DNA from: a virus
Direction: 5' to 3' (one strand)
Length of the DNA: 64,000 nt
IMG/VR virus record: IMGVR_UViG_3300043449_002675
Location: 1 to 64,000 of that record
Below, one piece after another: positions 1 through 5,986 of this stretch. Under the pieces are notes generated by a model. The model saw nothing but the letters and a program-made list of their open reading frames with translations. It was not told the origin of the DNA and ran no database searches. The position numbers and the translations under genes were made by a program. Every line of letters begins with the position of its first letter. Position 1 is the first letter of the stretch.

Positions 1-101
1 TAATGCTAGTGGGAAGGTATGTCGGGCTGTACCGCCAGCCTTTCCATATTCCGGTTTGCATATCCGCACCGGCATATCGGTATCTAGCAGGAGTTAGAGT
101 T

Positions 102-1031
102 ATGAGCCGTTCTATCCGTACCCGTCAGGTTCGTCAGGTTCGTTCCATGGCCAACGGCCTAGCACGCTGGGATGGTGCCGACGCAATCACCGCCCTGAAT
201 GAGATCGGGGGGAATTGGATTCCCCAGATCGAAACCATCCACCGGCCCGATGGCAGCGTGATTGAAGGCAAGCAGGGGATCATCAATCCCCTTGCCAACA
301 CTCACTTGGGCGTGACCAGCGATTCCTACGCTGGGATTGATAACGGGCTGATTGCGGAAGGCATTACCCGCTTTGCGGATGCGGTAAAAAAGACCTACCG
401 CATCTCCAATGCATATTGCAATGACGGGGGGCGGGTTGTGGGTCTTGAAGCAATCCTAGGGGATGGTTTCCAAGTAGTTCCAAAGGATACTGTTTTCCAG
501 ACTGTTCAGGTTTTCCAAGGCCATGGCGGTAACCTGCCTTTCACCTTCCTGACAGAGATGAAAAGGCTGGTTTGCTCCAATGGTTTGATGATGAAGGTGC
601 CCGGTTTGTCTACTTGCTTCCGCTGCAAGCACACAACAAACGGGCAAGCACGGGTCGAATGGAATTTTGATCTGGTTTCCAAGGCTTTTGCTGAGTCTGC
701 CGACGATATGCGAAACGCCTTCACTACCCTTGCAGCCAAAAGGCTTTCCAAGGAAGGGGCGAGGGAATTCTTCCGCCAGTATGCCCAGACTGTCCTGAAG
801 CAGGACGGGGCAAAACTGGAACAAACTGTATCCGATCTATCCCTTGTTTACGCAATGCCCCGCAATGCGGAAGCAGGCGAAAACCTTTGGGCTGCATTCA
901 ATGCCCTGACAGAGTGGAACCAACACTACGGGTTCCGGTCAGACGAGGCAATGCAGCTGGGCAACCTGACCGGCGCTGCCCTGACGGGCAAGACGAATGC
1001 TTTTGAGTTTGCCTTGGCTCAGGCTGCATAA
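102..1031 (+). CDS. DUF932 family phage/plasmid protein
   Basis: A 309-residue protein matching in length and layout the DUF932 (phage/plasmid-like, TIGR03299-type) family. Family-typical stretches are visible: an early segment with LGVTSDSYAGIDN, a central FTFLTEMKRLVCSNGLMM and a C-terminal NAFNALTEWNQHYGFR-like region. The biochemical role of the family is not established; members occur in phages and plasmids and are sometimes linked to DNA repair or stress. The ATG at 102 is chosen because AGGAG precedes it (about 90) and the first residues are Arg-rich (SRSIRTRQVRQVR); a longer reading to base 3 has no ribosome site. The gene is richer in G+C than genes after 2.3 kb. It ends before a strong terminator at 1059. 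Confidence 0.82.
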   Translation: MSRSIRTRQVRQVRSMANGLARWDGADAITALNEIGGNWIPQIETIHRPDGSVIEGKQGIINPLANTHLGVTSDSYAGIDNGLIAEGITRFADAVKKTYRISNAYCNDGGRVVGLEAILGDGFQVVPKDTVFQTVQVFQGHGGNLPFTFLTEMKRLVCSNGLMMKVPGLSTCFRCKHTTNGQARVEWNFDLVSKAFAESADDMRNAFTTLAAKRLSKEGAREFFRQYAQTVLKQDGAKLEQTVSDLSLVYAMPRNAEAGENLWAAFNALTEWNQHYGFRSDEAMQLGNLTGAALTGKTNAFEFALAQAA

Positions 1032-1058
1032 CCATAACTAAAAACCTAGAAGGTTTTG

Positions 1059-1085
1059 CCCCCGCCTTCCGGCGGGGGTTTTTTA
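1059..1085 (+). terminator. Rho-independent terminator after the DUF932 gene
   Basis: An 8-bp perfect stem CCCCCGCC / GGCGGGGG (1059-1066 with 1071-1078), tetraloop TTCC, followed directly by TTTTTT. Confidence 0.93.
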
Positions 1086-1461
1086 TTACATATCCATATC
1101 TAATACCTTACATATCCACTATTCCATATCCCACTATTCCATATCTACCTATCTGCCTTGTCCACTATATGCGCCACACCAATACTATTCCTACCCGCTT
1201 TGTAGCTTATTAAATCCTTTCCCATTATAAAAAGATATCTCGGTATAACAAAATATATCCCCTACGGCTTTTGAGATTCTTCTAGTCTTTAAATTCATTT
1301 ACCTGTGGCTTAGTGTCCAAGCTATTACCCTACTATTTAAATTCGTTTACCTGTGGCTTAAAGGCCGGACGGATAAACTCCTACGGATTGTAAATATTAC
1401 ACTGGATATATTCCTTCCCTCTGCCGATAATAAGTATGTCCCAATAACAGGAGGCTCAGCA
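1086..1461. other. Non-coding stretch with short repeats
   Basis: About 375 bases without a credible gene. The first part (1087-1155) repeats the word CATATC(C) at irregular spacing. The second part holds a 25-base direct repeat described separately, and CCTACGG occurs twice (about 1261 and 1380), once near each repeat copy. A regulatory region or replication-type iteron cluster is possible; no specific site can be proven by eye. Confidence 0.5.
1288..1360. repeat. Pair of 25-bp direct repeats (one mismatch)
   Basis: Copies at 1288-1312 and 1336-1360 read TTTAAATTC[A/G]TTTACCTGTGG and continue CTTA; only one base differs. They are offset by 48 bases, lie in non-coding DNA upstream of the gene at 1462, and could be paired binding sites for a regulator. 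Confidence 0.8.
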
Positions 1462-1662
1462 ATGGCTCGAATTTCGCTTTTAACGGCACTTGTTCTTTGT
1501 GGCGGCTGTCGTACCTACCAATCCTTTTGTGCGCCTAAAAACGCAAAATGGGGGCTGGAATCGGGTGTTGCAACTAGTGTGTACCCAAACGCACCATACG
1601 ATGGTCATGAGTACCTAGTAGAGAAGATAGATGTCTCTATCAAGTTAAGGAGGGAATGGTAA
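1462..1662 (+). CDS. Small putative lipoprotein or secreted protein
   Basis: A 66-residue protein with a hydrophobic N-terminus ISLLTALVLCGGC. The cysteine after GG resembles a lipoprotein modification site, although the -3 residue is Cys rather than Leu, so it is not a canonical lipobox. The remainder (RTYQSFCAPKNAKWGLESG...) has no recognised domain. The start is supported by AGGAGG about 8 bases upstream. It is followed by a tiny membrane ORF with TAATG overlap and then a terminator, making a two-gene unit. Function unknown. Confidence 0.6.
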   Translation: MARISLLTALVLCGGCRTYQSFCAPKNAKWGLESGVATSVYPNAPYDGHEYLVEKIDVSIKLRREW

Positions 1663-1739
1663 TGATTGGATATATGATTGGTATGGCCGCTGGCTTGTAT
1701 ATCATCAGTGCAATGAATAGGATTCAGATCAGAGGATAA
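1662..1739 (+). CDS. 25-residue membrane micro-protein
   Basis: The start ATG shares its A with the TAA stop of the preceding gene and is preceded by AAGGAGGG in the end of that gene. The product (MIGYMIGMAAGLYIISAMNR...) is one hydrophobic helix with a short basic tail. The combination of a strong ribosome site, coupled start and terminator just after suggests it is translated. Function unknown. Confidence 0.5.
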   Translation: MIGYMIGMAAGLYIISAMNRIQIRG

Positions 1740-1743
1740 CAAA

Positions 1744-1778
1744 GACCCGAAAGGTAGCAATATCTTTCGGGTTTCTTT
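1744..1778 (+). terminator. Rho-independent terminator
   Basis: Stem ACCCGAAAG (1745-1753) with CTTTCGGGT (1764-1772), 10-base loop, then a T-rich tail. It closely resembles the terminator at 2221. Confidence 0.88.
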
Positions 1779-1805
1779 CCATTCATAATATTTTGTATGA
1801 ATGGC

Positions 1806-1834
1806 TTGACATTGTATTAGGTTAAGTTCATAAT
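1806..1834 (+). promoter_or_regulatory. Sigma70-type promoter
   Basis: TTGACA at 1806-1811, 17-base spacer, CATAAT at 1829-1834 (5 of 6 to TATAAT). It lies about 50 bases upstream of the gene at 1884. Confidence 0.75.
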
Positions 1835-1883
1835 GATTATGGCTGGTGAGTGCCAGCTTCTTTGACAACTAGGAGGGTTTGAG

Positions 1884-2198
1884 ATGGTTACGCAAGTGCG
1901 TGTGGGTGGCGAAGTACGACAGATCGAAACGGGTAACGACCCGTGGGATGTTATGGGTTCCAGCTTCACAGTGACGGATCCTGAGTTTCTCCCAGACGGA
2001 ACAATTAAAGGTGTGGTCAATGAAAACAAACTTGACCAATACACGGTGTTAAATGGGAACTATCGGGTGCATCCGATGAACATACTCGGGGCAATCTTCC
2101 CCATGGTTCTGATCAGGTGGAATGGAAGGAACTGGGTGGGAACCGAGGGAGTCAAGAGCGTCATCCTTTCCGCCGGCAAGATCTTTGGTATCAAGTAA
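1884..2198 (+). CDS. Hypothetical 104-residue protein
   Basis: Starts at ATG 1884 after AGGAGGG with good spacing. It is a single-gene unit between a sigma70-type promoter (1806) and a strong terminator (2221). The protein is mixed and soluble-looking (VRVGGEVRQIETGNDPWDV..., then GNYRVHPMNILGAIFPMVLIRWNGRNWVG) with no recognised domain. Promoter, ribosome site and terminator together suggest early, independent, strong expression by host polymerase, unlike the TATAAATA-type genes further on. Confidence 0.7.
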   Translation: MVTQVRVGGEVRQIETGNDPWDVMGSSFTVTDPEFLPDGTIKGVVNENKLDQYTVLNGNYRVHPMNILGAIFPMVLIRWNGRNWVGTEGVKSVILSAGKIFGIK

Positions 2199-2220
2199 CA
2201 AAATAACTACCAACACTAGA

Positions 2221-2258
2221 GACCCGACAGGTATACAATACTTGTCGGGTCTTTTTTT
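2221..2258 (+). terminator. Rho-independent terminator
   Basis: Stem GACCCGACAG (2221-2230) pairing with TTGTCGGGTC (2242-2251, one G-U pair), followed by TTTTTTT. Confidence 0.93.
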
Positions 2259-2538
2259 ATCCACACAACATTACAGACAAAGAGAGTATAAATATTTTAC
2301 ATAATAAAGAATTAATTTTGTCTTTTGAAAAACTATACACATTGTGGATATAGGTAGGGGGGAATTCCCAAATGGCTCATTGTTTATTTAACTTAACCCA
2401 TTTTTTCTAAATGCTACGCACACTTTACAAAATTGGAGTAAAATAAAGTAAAACAGACCCCCCTTAAATCTATAAAGAATAAAAAAAGCCGGAATTTAAA
2501 AAAAACCGGCGGGGTAATTTTTTATATGGGGTAGGTTT
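2259..2538. other. AT-rich non-coding stretch
   Basis: About 280 bases with no credible gene. It marks the change from the GC-richer left segment to the AT-rich rest of the window. Its right end contains the reverse-strand terminator at 2481-2510; otherwise nothing recognisable. Confidence 0.6.
2481..2510 (-). terminator. Reverse-strand terminator of the ART gene
   Basis: On the reverse strand GCCGG ... CCGGC (2506-2510 with 2488-2492) encloses an A/T loop and is followed by TTTTTTT (2487-2481). It lies just after the gene that ends at 2539. Confidence 0.78.
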
Positions 2539-3132
2539 TTATTCTTTTGGTATAGCTTGATTTTTATTAAGTACTTTGATTTGTTTGGGGTCGAAAACAG
2601 CGATATTATTTGCGCCAGTTTCTTGAGTGAGTATTGAGTCGAATCCCATTTTCTTGATATAGTCTATGATTGGTTTGGATTCTACGAATCTCCAGCTTTT
2701 ATTTTCGATTCTCCAGAGTATGTGATCGACTGCATCATCTGTGGTTTGAACGGGTTGATTTGTTTTGTGGTTAGTGAGAGTAGGTGAGATATTGAAGTTA
2801 GCTCCGGTTTCTTCGTCTTTGTATTTAGCTTCTACATTTTGTTTGATGATTGGGATGAGCATTTCTCTATGATCTTTGTTTTGTGGGTTGAATGGATTTT
2901 TAGCATCTAGGCAGGCTGTGAAGACATGTCCTTTGGTTTCATCGCCTGAGAATCCTTGTCCTGTTGCGAAATTATGTGCGAATTGTGGGTTATCGGTGAA
3001 GTAAATAGTGCCGTAGTAGTTTGAGTGTCCGGGGTCGAAGTTATCGAAATCTTTTTGGGTTCCGTGGTAGACGGGTCCAAAGAGTCCGTTGCATTGGTTA
3101 TCTTGTTCATTTAACCATTGTTTAAAATTCAT
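2539..3132 (-). CDS. Packaged ADP-ribosyltransferase with capsid-targeting-like N-terminus
   Basis: A 197-residue protein. Residues 1-9 (MNFKQWLNE) match the shared N-terminal tag of this region, with a predicted cut after LNE. The rest resembles the phage ART family (ART-PolyVal type): VYHGTQKDFDNFDPG near the start carries the His/Gly-Thr NAD-binding motif, then GTIYFTDNPQFAHNFA, a KNPFNPQ segment, and a C-terminal DYIKKMGFDSI...NNIAVFDPKQIKVL, which is the usual family ending. Predicted reaction: transfer of ADP-ribose from NAD+ to a host protein. T4 Alt is the known parallel: a head-packaged ADP-ribosyltransferase injected with DNA. The third catalytic residue cannot be fixed by eye. It is divergent from the gene at 3152 with only 19 bases between starts. 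Confidence 0.8.
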   Translation of the reverse strand: MNFKQWLNEQDNQCNGLFGPVYHGTQKDFDNFDPGHSNYYGTIYFTDNPQFAHNFATGQGFSGDETKGHVFTACLDAKNPFNPQNKDHREMLIPIIKQNVEAKYKDEETGANFNISPTLTNHKTNQPVQTTDDAVDHILWRIENKSWRFVESKPIIDYIKKMGFDSILTQETGANNIAVFDPKQIKVLNKNQAIPKE

Positions 3133-3134
3133 AA

Positions 3135-3142
3135 TATTTATA
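3135..3142 (-). promoter_or_regulatory. TATAAATA box two bases from a start codon
   Basis: Reverse strand TATAAATA, then TT, then the ATG of the ART gene. It is identical to the T4 late promoter word. No Shine-Dalgarno site lies between box and ATG, so any transcript from this box would be leaderless or nearly so. Confidence 0.55.
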
Positions 3143-3151
3143 TATAAAAAT

Positions 3152-3319
3152 ATGTTAACATTTATGGAATGGTTGAATGAATATAATGCACCTAGGGCTG
3201 GGATGAAGTCTAGGTGGTCTGTAAAATATAAGAAGTCTATTAATTGCAGTAATCCTAAAGGATTTAGTCAGAAGAATTATTGTAAGCGGAAGAAGCGTGG
3301 TGGTGGTTATAAGGGTTAG
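3152..3319 (+). CDS. Small very basic protein with capsid-targeting-like N-terminus
   Basis: A 55-residue protein. Start ATG 3152 is chosen because it gives the shared tag MLTFMEWLNE, predicted cut after LNE; a longer reading has no support. After the tag the protein is strongly basic (KSRWSVKYKKS..., ending KRKKRGGGYKG) with two Cys, as expected for a small DNA-binding protein packed with the genome. It has no Shine-Dalgarno site. Its start is 19 bases from the divergent ART gene and its end overlaps the convergent gene at 3316 by 4 bases. Inference: packaged internal protein. Confidence 0.65.
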   Translation: MLTFMEWLNEYNAPRAGMKSRWSVKYKKSINCSNPKGFSQKNYCKRKKRGGGYKG

Positions 3320-3615
3320 AGTAAATCGGCTTTGAGTACTTTATATATTTTTGAAGGTAATTTATAATCTTTTCTACCGTTTGGGAATTCGTCATCTAGT
3401 TCTAGGTCTTTTATTGGTACAACGACTTTAACTACGGTGCCATCGCCGTAACCTATATTAGATGGGGTATTGGTGAGGAAGACGTTTGGTTCTTTTCCGA
3501 TGAGTGTGAGGGTATCGAGAATATTTTGTGCTGCGTCTTTGGTGGTATGGTGGTAGAGGGTGGCGGTTTTAGGGCCATTGTTATTTTTTGATTCTAGCCA
3601 GATTTTGAAGTTCAT
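3316..3615 (-). CDS. ART-like minimal protein with capsid-targeting-like N-terminus
   Basis: A 99-residue protein starting with the tag MNFKIWLES. The body starts LYHHTTKDAAQNILDTL, an H-x-T motif followed by a helix as in small ADP-ribosyltransferase folds, then a strand region NVFLTNTP, GTVVKVVVPIKDLELDDEFP and a short C-terminus. This pattern (yHxT, vfLt, V.VP..dL.lDdE) resembles compact phage ART-like or DarT-like proteins, but the protein is short and no complete catalytic triad is visible. A degenerate NAD-binding fold is an alternative. It has a TATAAATA box 4 bases before the ATG and diverges from the GNAT gene with a 31-base gap. Confidence 0.55.
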   Translation of the reverse strand: MNFKIWLESKNNNGPKTATLYHHTTKDAAQNILDTLTLIGKEPNVFLTNTPSNIGYGDGTVVKVVVPIKDLELDDEFPNGRKDYKLPSKIYKVLKADLL

Positions 3616-3619
3616 GATT

Positions 3620-3627
3620 TATTTATA
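3620..3627 (-). promoter_or_regulatory. TATAAATA box four bases from a start codon
   Basis: Reverse strand TATAAATA, then AATC, then the ATG at 3615. On the other strand TGTAAATA (3634-3641) sits 5 bases before the ATG at 3647, so a 31-base gap holds both boxes. Confidence 0.55.
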
Positions 3628-3646
3628 CGCAGGTGTAAATACTTTT

Positions 3647-4423
3647 ATGTTAGGTTTCAAGCAATTTATTGAAGCAAATAGTCCTGAGTTCAACAGGCGG
3701 GCAGAGATTATATCTGGTGCAGGCAACATAATATTCAATATAAATGATGAAAACAAAAAAAAAGTCATGATTGATTTATATGATTTAAACGATTTTCACA
3801 AAGTAAGAGATGATCGTTATGGTAGTGATAATTTTATGAAGGATATTAGAAAAACAGTTGATGAAAAGGCAGCGGTAGAAAAAGCCAAAGTTGGCGGAGG
3901 TATTTTGGAGATGAAAGACAATCCTGCCAATCTGCATATTTGGTTGGACGATAATCTCAGGGGCAAAGGGGTAGGGGGAATGATTTATGAGATAGCCATG
4001 GAGTATGCCACTGCTCACGGCAAAGCCCTTGTGATGTCTGGTGCCAAGGATGACATGTTTACTAGTAAAAACGCATATAAGGTATGGGATCATTTCTATA
4101 AGAATCGCCAGAACGTAATTCCTGTACCAATAAGCAAATACAGTGGAAATAACAAATACGATAAAATAATAGCACAAAAAATTCTAGACGGTCTCATAGA
4201 CACTGGAAATAGGTTTAATGATCGACGATCAGTCACTCCCGAAGTAATAGAGGAGCTTAAAGAAAAGTATCCGACAGCATTTCATGCTTTTAAGCGTAAT
4301 ATGTATACTATTCCGCATTTGCAAAAGGCTAGGAAGCTAATTGAAATAAACAATATTGACGAGTTGTATAAATATTTTTCTACATTGGTGGATGGAAAAT
4401 ATAAAAAATTCAGTATGGCATGA
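3647..4423 (+). CDS. GNAT-type acetyltransferase with capsid-targeting-like N-terminus
   Basis: A 258-residue protein. ATG 3647 gives the tag MLGFKQFIEAN; the longer open frame upstream crosses the divergent gene and is rejected. Residues about 85-130 show a GNAT core: ILEMKDNPANLHIWLDD, then the acetyl-CoA loop RGKGVGGMIYEIAMEYA, then GKALVMSGAKDDMF. The C-terminal half (about 150-258) is helical and not recognised. Predicted role: transfer of an acetyl group from acetyl-CoA to a host target or small molecule. With the tag it would be a packaged, injected enzyme. Specificity cannot be read from the sequence. Confidence 0.68.
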   Translation: MLGFKQFIEANSPEFNRRAEIISGAGNIIFNINDENKKKVMIDLYDLNDFHKVRDDRYGSDNFMKDIRKTVDEKAAVEKAKVGGGILEMKDNPANLHIWLDDNLRGKGVGGMIYEIAMEYATAHGKALVMSGAKDDMFTSKNAYKVWDHFYKNRQNVIPVPISKYSGNNKYDKIIAQKILDGLIDTGNRFNDRRSVTPEVIEELKEKYPTAFHAFKRNMYTIPHLQKARKLIEINNIDELYKYFSTLVDGKYKKFSMA

Positions 4424-4435
4424 TTTATATTTATT

Positions 4436-4900
4436 ATGAAGACATTTATGCAATATTTGGTTGAGAATGAGGTAGGGGATTATTTAACTCAGTTGAAAAA
4501 TATGGGTTATACGTTAATGGCGCATCAGACGCATAGGGATATAGCTGACAAAATAATAACTCAGGGATTTGGTGGGAATGCTGGTGTATCTGGGACAGCA
4601 TTGATGACTTCACCTGATGCGGTGCGGCAAGCGATGGAGGCTATGAGGGAGAAGCAGAGTGGTCGTGAGGGTCCGGGATCTGGTTTAGTTCATGGCGGAT
4701 CAGATTCTATAGTATTGATGGCTGTGCCGAAGATGATACAAGGAACACGGGTTAAGGGATTGGATGATATTGATTATTATTTAGGAGAATTGAATTTGGG
4801 CATGAAGGTGCCGAATCAGAACATAATAGGTTATGCAACTTCTGATGGGCAGATGGTGAGGAATCCTAATTTTGATCCTAAGAAATCGCCGTTGCAGTAA
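4436..4900 (+). CDS. Capsid-targeted protein, possibly ART-like
   Basis: A 154-residue protein with the tag MKTFMQYLVENE, very close to the T4 internal protein start MKTYQEFIAEA, and a predicted cut after LVE. The body has AHQTHRDIADKIITQGFGG (H-x-T plus helix, as in the neighbour at 3316), a Gly/Ser loop, SIVLMAVPK and a C-terminal VPNQNIIGYATSDGQMVRNP. This could be a third ART-type fold, but it is less convincing than the others. No Shine-Dalgarno site; the 12-base gap to the previous gene is all A/T. The 3' end overlaps the convergent bL28 gene by 23 bases. Confidence 0.55.
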   Translation: MKTFMQYLVENEVGDYLTQLKNMGYTLMAHQTHRDIADKIITQGFGGNAGVSGTALMTSPDAVRQAMEAMREKQSGREGPGSGLVHGGSDSIVLMAVPKMIQGTRVKGLDDIDYYLGELNLGMKVPNQNIIGYATSDGQMVRNPNFDPKKSPLQ

Positions 4901-5111
4901 TAAGTTGAATTTTAGATTCTTTAATGCATTTGGTGCAAGCTTTAGTTTTCTTATTATTTAATTTGAATGATTGTAGGTTTGGGAGGAATCTTCTTTTGGA
5001 GATACCTGTGATTTTAACGCCATTTCCTTTGAGGTATTTGGGTTTACCTCTTTTGGATATGGAATAGCCGGTGGTGGGTGATTTGCCGCAAATTTGGCAC
5101 AGTTTTGACAT
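4878..5111 (-). CDS. rpmB: Phage-encoded ribosomal protein bL28
   Basis: A 77-residue protein, about the size of bacterial bL28 (78 in E. coli). It starts MSKLCQICGKSPTTG, parallel to bL28 MSRVCQVTGKRPVTG. After an insert-like segment KRGKPKYLKGNGVKITGI comes KRRFLPNLQ, the bL28 hallmark, and the C-terminus TKACTKCIKESKI matches the zinc-type bL28 ending CT.CL.sGK. Cys pairs CQIC and CTKC could bind zinc. In the cell bL28 belongs to the large ribosomal subunit. It has its own sigma70-like promoter with TTGACA, a palindrome over the -10 region and an AAAGGAG ribosome site. Fold identity is well supported; a role in altering host ribosomes is inference. Confidence 0.86.
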   Translation of the reverse strand: MSKLCQICGKSPTTGYSISKRGKPKYLKGNGVKITGISKRRFLPNLQSFKLNNKKTKACTKCIKESKIQLITATAIS

Positions 5112-5125
5112 GATTGGACTCCTTT

Positions 5126-5158
5126 CTGCTAATTTAGCAGCTGGGAGATGGTTGTCAA
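5126..5158 (-). promoter_or_regulatory. Promoter of the bL28 gene with overlapping palindrome
   Basis: Reverse strand TTGACA (5158-5153), 16-base spacer, then TAAATT (5136-5131) as a weak -10. The -10 lies inside the 15-base palindrome CTGCTAATTTAGCAG (5126-5140), a likely operator or hairpin. AAAGGAG follows before the ATG at 5111. Confidence 0.6.
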
Positions 5159-5181
5159 GGGGTTAATTTTCTTTGATGCGC

Positions 5182-5189
5182 AATAAATA
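5182..5189 (+). promoter_or_regulatory. TATAAATA-like box five bases from a start codon
   Basis: AATAAATA, 5 bases, then the ATG of the tagged protein at 5195. No Shine-Dalgarno site. Confidence 0.4.
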
Positions 5190-5194
5190 CAATT

Positions 5195-5986
5195 ATGCAA
5201 TTTAGACAATGGTTAGAGAGTAAGGGCATATTGATACCGGATGATATAGATTCGGTAATAGATGGTTTAGTGCCTAAGATAATGGAGAAATTGCCGGAAT
5301 CGTTAGGGAATATTGGTAAGGATGTATTAGTGGCATCGAATGTACCTTTGGGAAGTCCTTATGGGATAAAAAGTGATGTAAATGTATATTTGAATTCGGA
5401 TCCTGCAAAAAGGGCTTATGGATTTTATAATACAGGTGGCAAGATTACTATAAATGGGTCGGTTGTTCCGAAGCAAAATTCGGAGAGGCACATTCGGAGA
5501 GCATTGTGGCATGAGTTGGGAGTTCATGCTAGGGATCCAAAACTTTTAAGGCGAGATTTGCGTTCAAAACTCACTGCTGCTCAGAATATGCCTGATTACA
5601 AGGAATATGGAAAGTCTTATTTTCATCAACCTGTAGAAGTTGATGCGCATATTGGTGAAATAGTTCACAGTATAGAAAAGTTTGGCAAGCAGTATAAAGA
5701 TAGGCCGGAATGGGCGATGAGTGTTTTGGATGACACTTTGGCTTATTTGCGAAATCCTAGTTTGGCAAAAAGGACGCAAAGGTTTGGATTATTAGCTGAT
5801 CCAAAATGGCAGGACAAGTTTAAGCAATATTTGGACGATCCGAAGTTAAAAAGATTGATGTTTGATCGTTTGTATAATGCTGTAGCTAGGGCGAAGGAGA
5901 GGATTAAGCCATCTGCTGGCAATCCGGCTTCTGACAGGGCGAAAGAATTTATAAATAAATTACGGGCAAGAAAAAGCATTAAGTAA
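5195..5986 (+). CDS. Putative packaged metallopeptidase-like protein
   Basis: A 263-residue protein with the tag MQFRQWLESKG. The central segment has ALWHELGVHARDP (about residues 109-120) and, 35-40 residues on, YFHQPVEVDAHIGEIVHSIEKF. A His-Glu helix followed by a P-x-E-x-D-A motif is the layout of phage zinc peptidases, but the motif reads H-E-L-G-V-H, one residue longer than HExxH, so activity is uncertain. The C-terminus is helical and basic. It diverges from bL28 (83-base gap) and overlaps the convergent gene by 8 bases. Inference: packaged and injected, acting on cell wall or host proteins. Confidence 0.6.
   Translation: MQFRQWLESKGILIPDDIDSVIDGLVPKIMEKLPESLGNIGKDVLVASNVPLGSPYGIKSDVNVYLNSDPAKRAYGFYNTGGKITINGSVVPKQNSERHIRRALWHELGVHARDPKLLRRDLRSKLTAAQNMPDYKEYGKSYFHQPVEVDAHIGEIVHSIEKFGKQYKDRPEWAMSVLDDTLAYLRNPSLAKRTQRFGLLADPKWQDKFKQYLDDPKLKRLMFDRLYNAVARAKERIKPSAGNPASDRAKEFINKLRARKSIK

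Noticed and set aside
3-101. N-terminal extension of the DUF932 ORF
   Set aside because: No ribosome site at base 3; AGGAG and a normal start are found at 102, and the extra residues do not look family-like.
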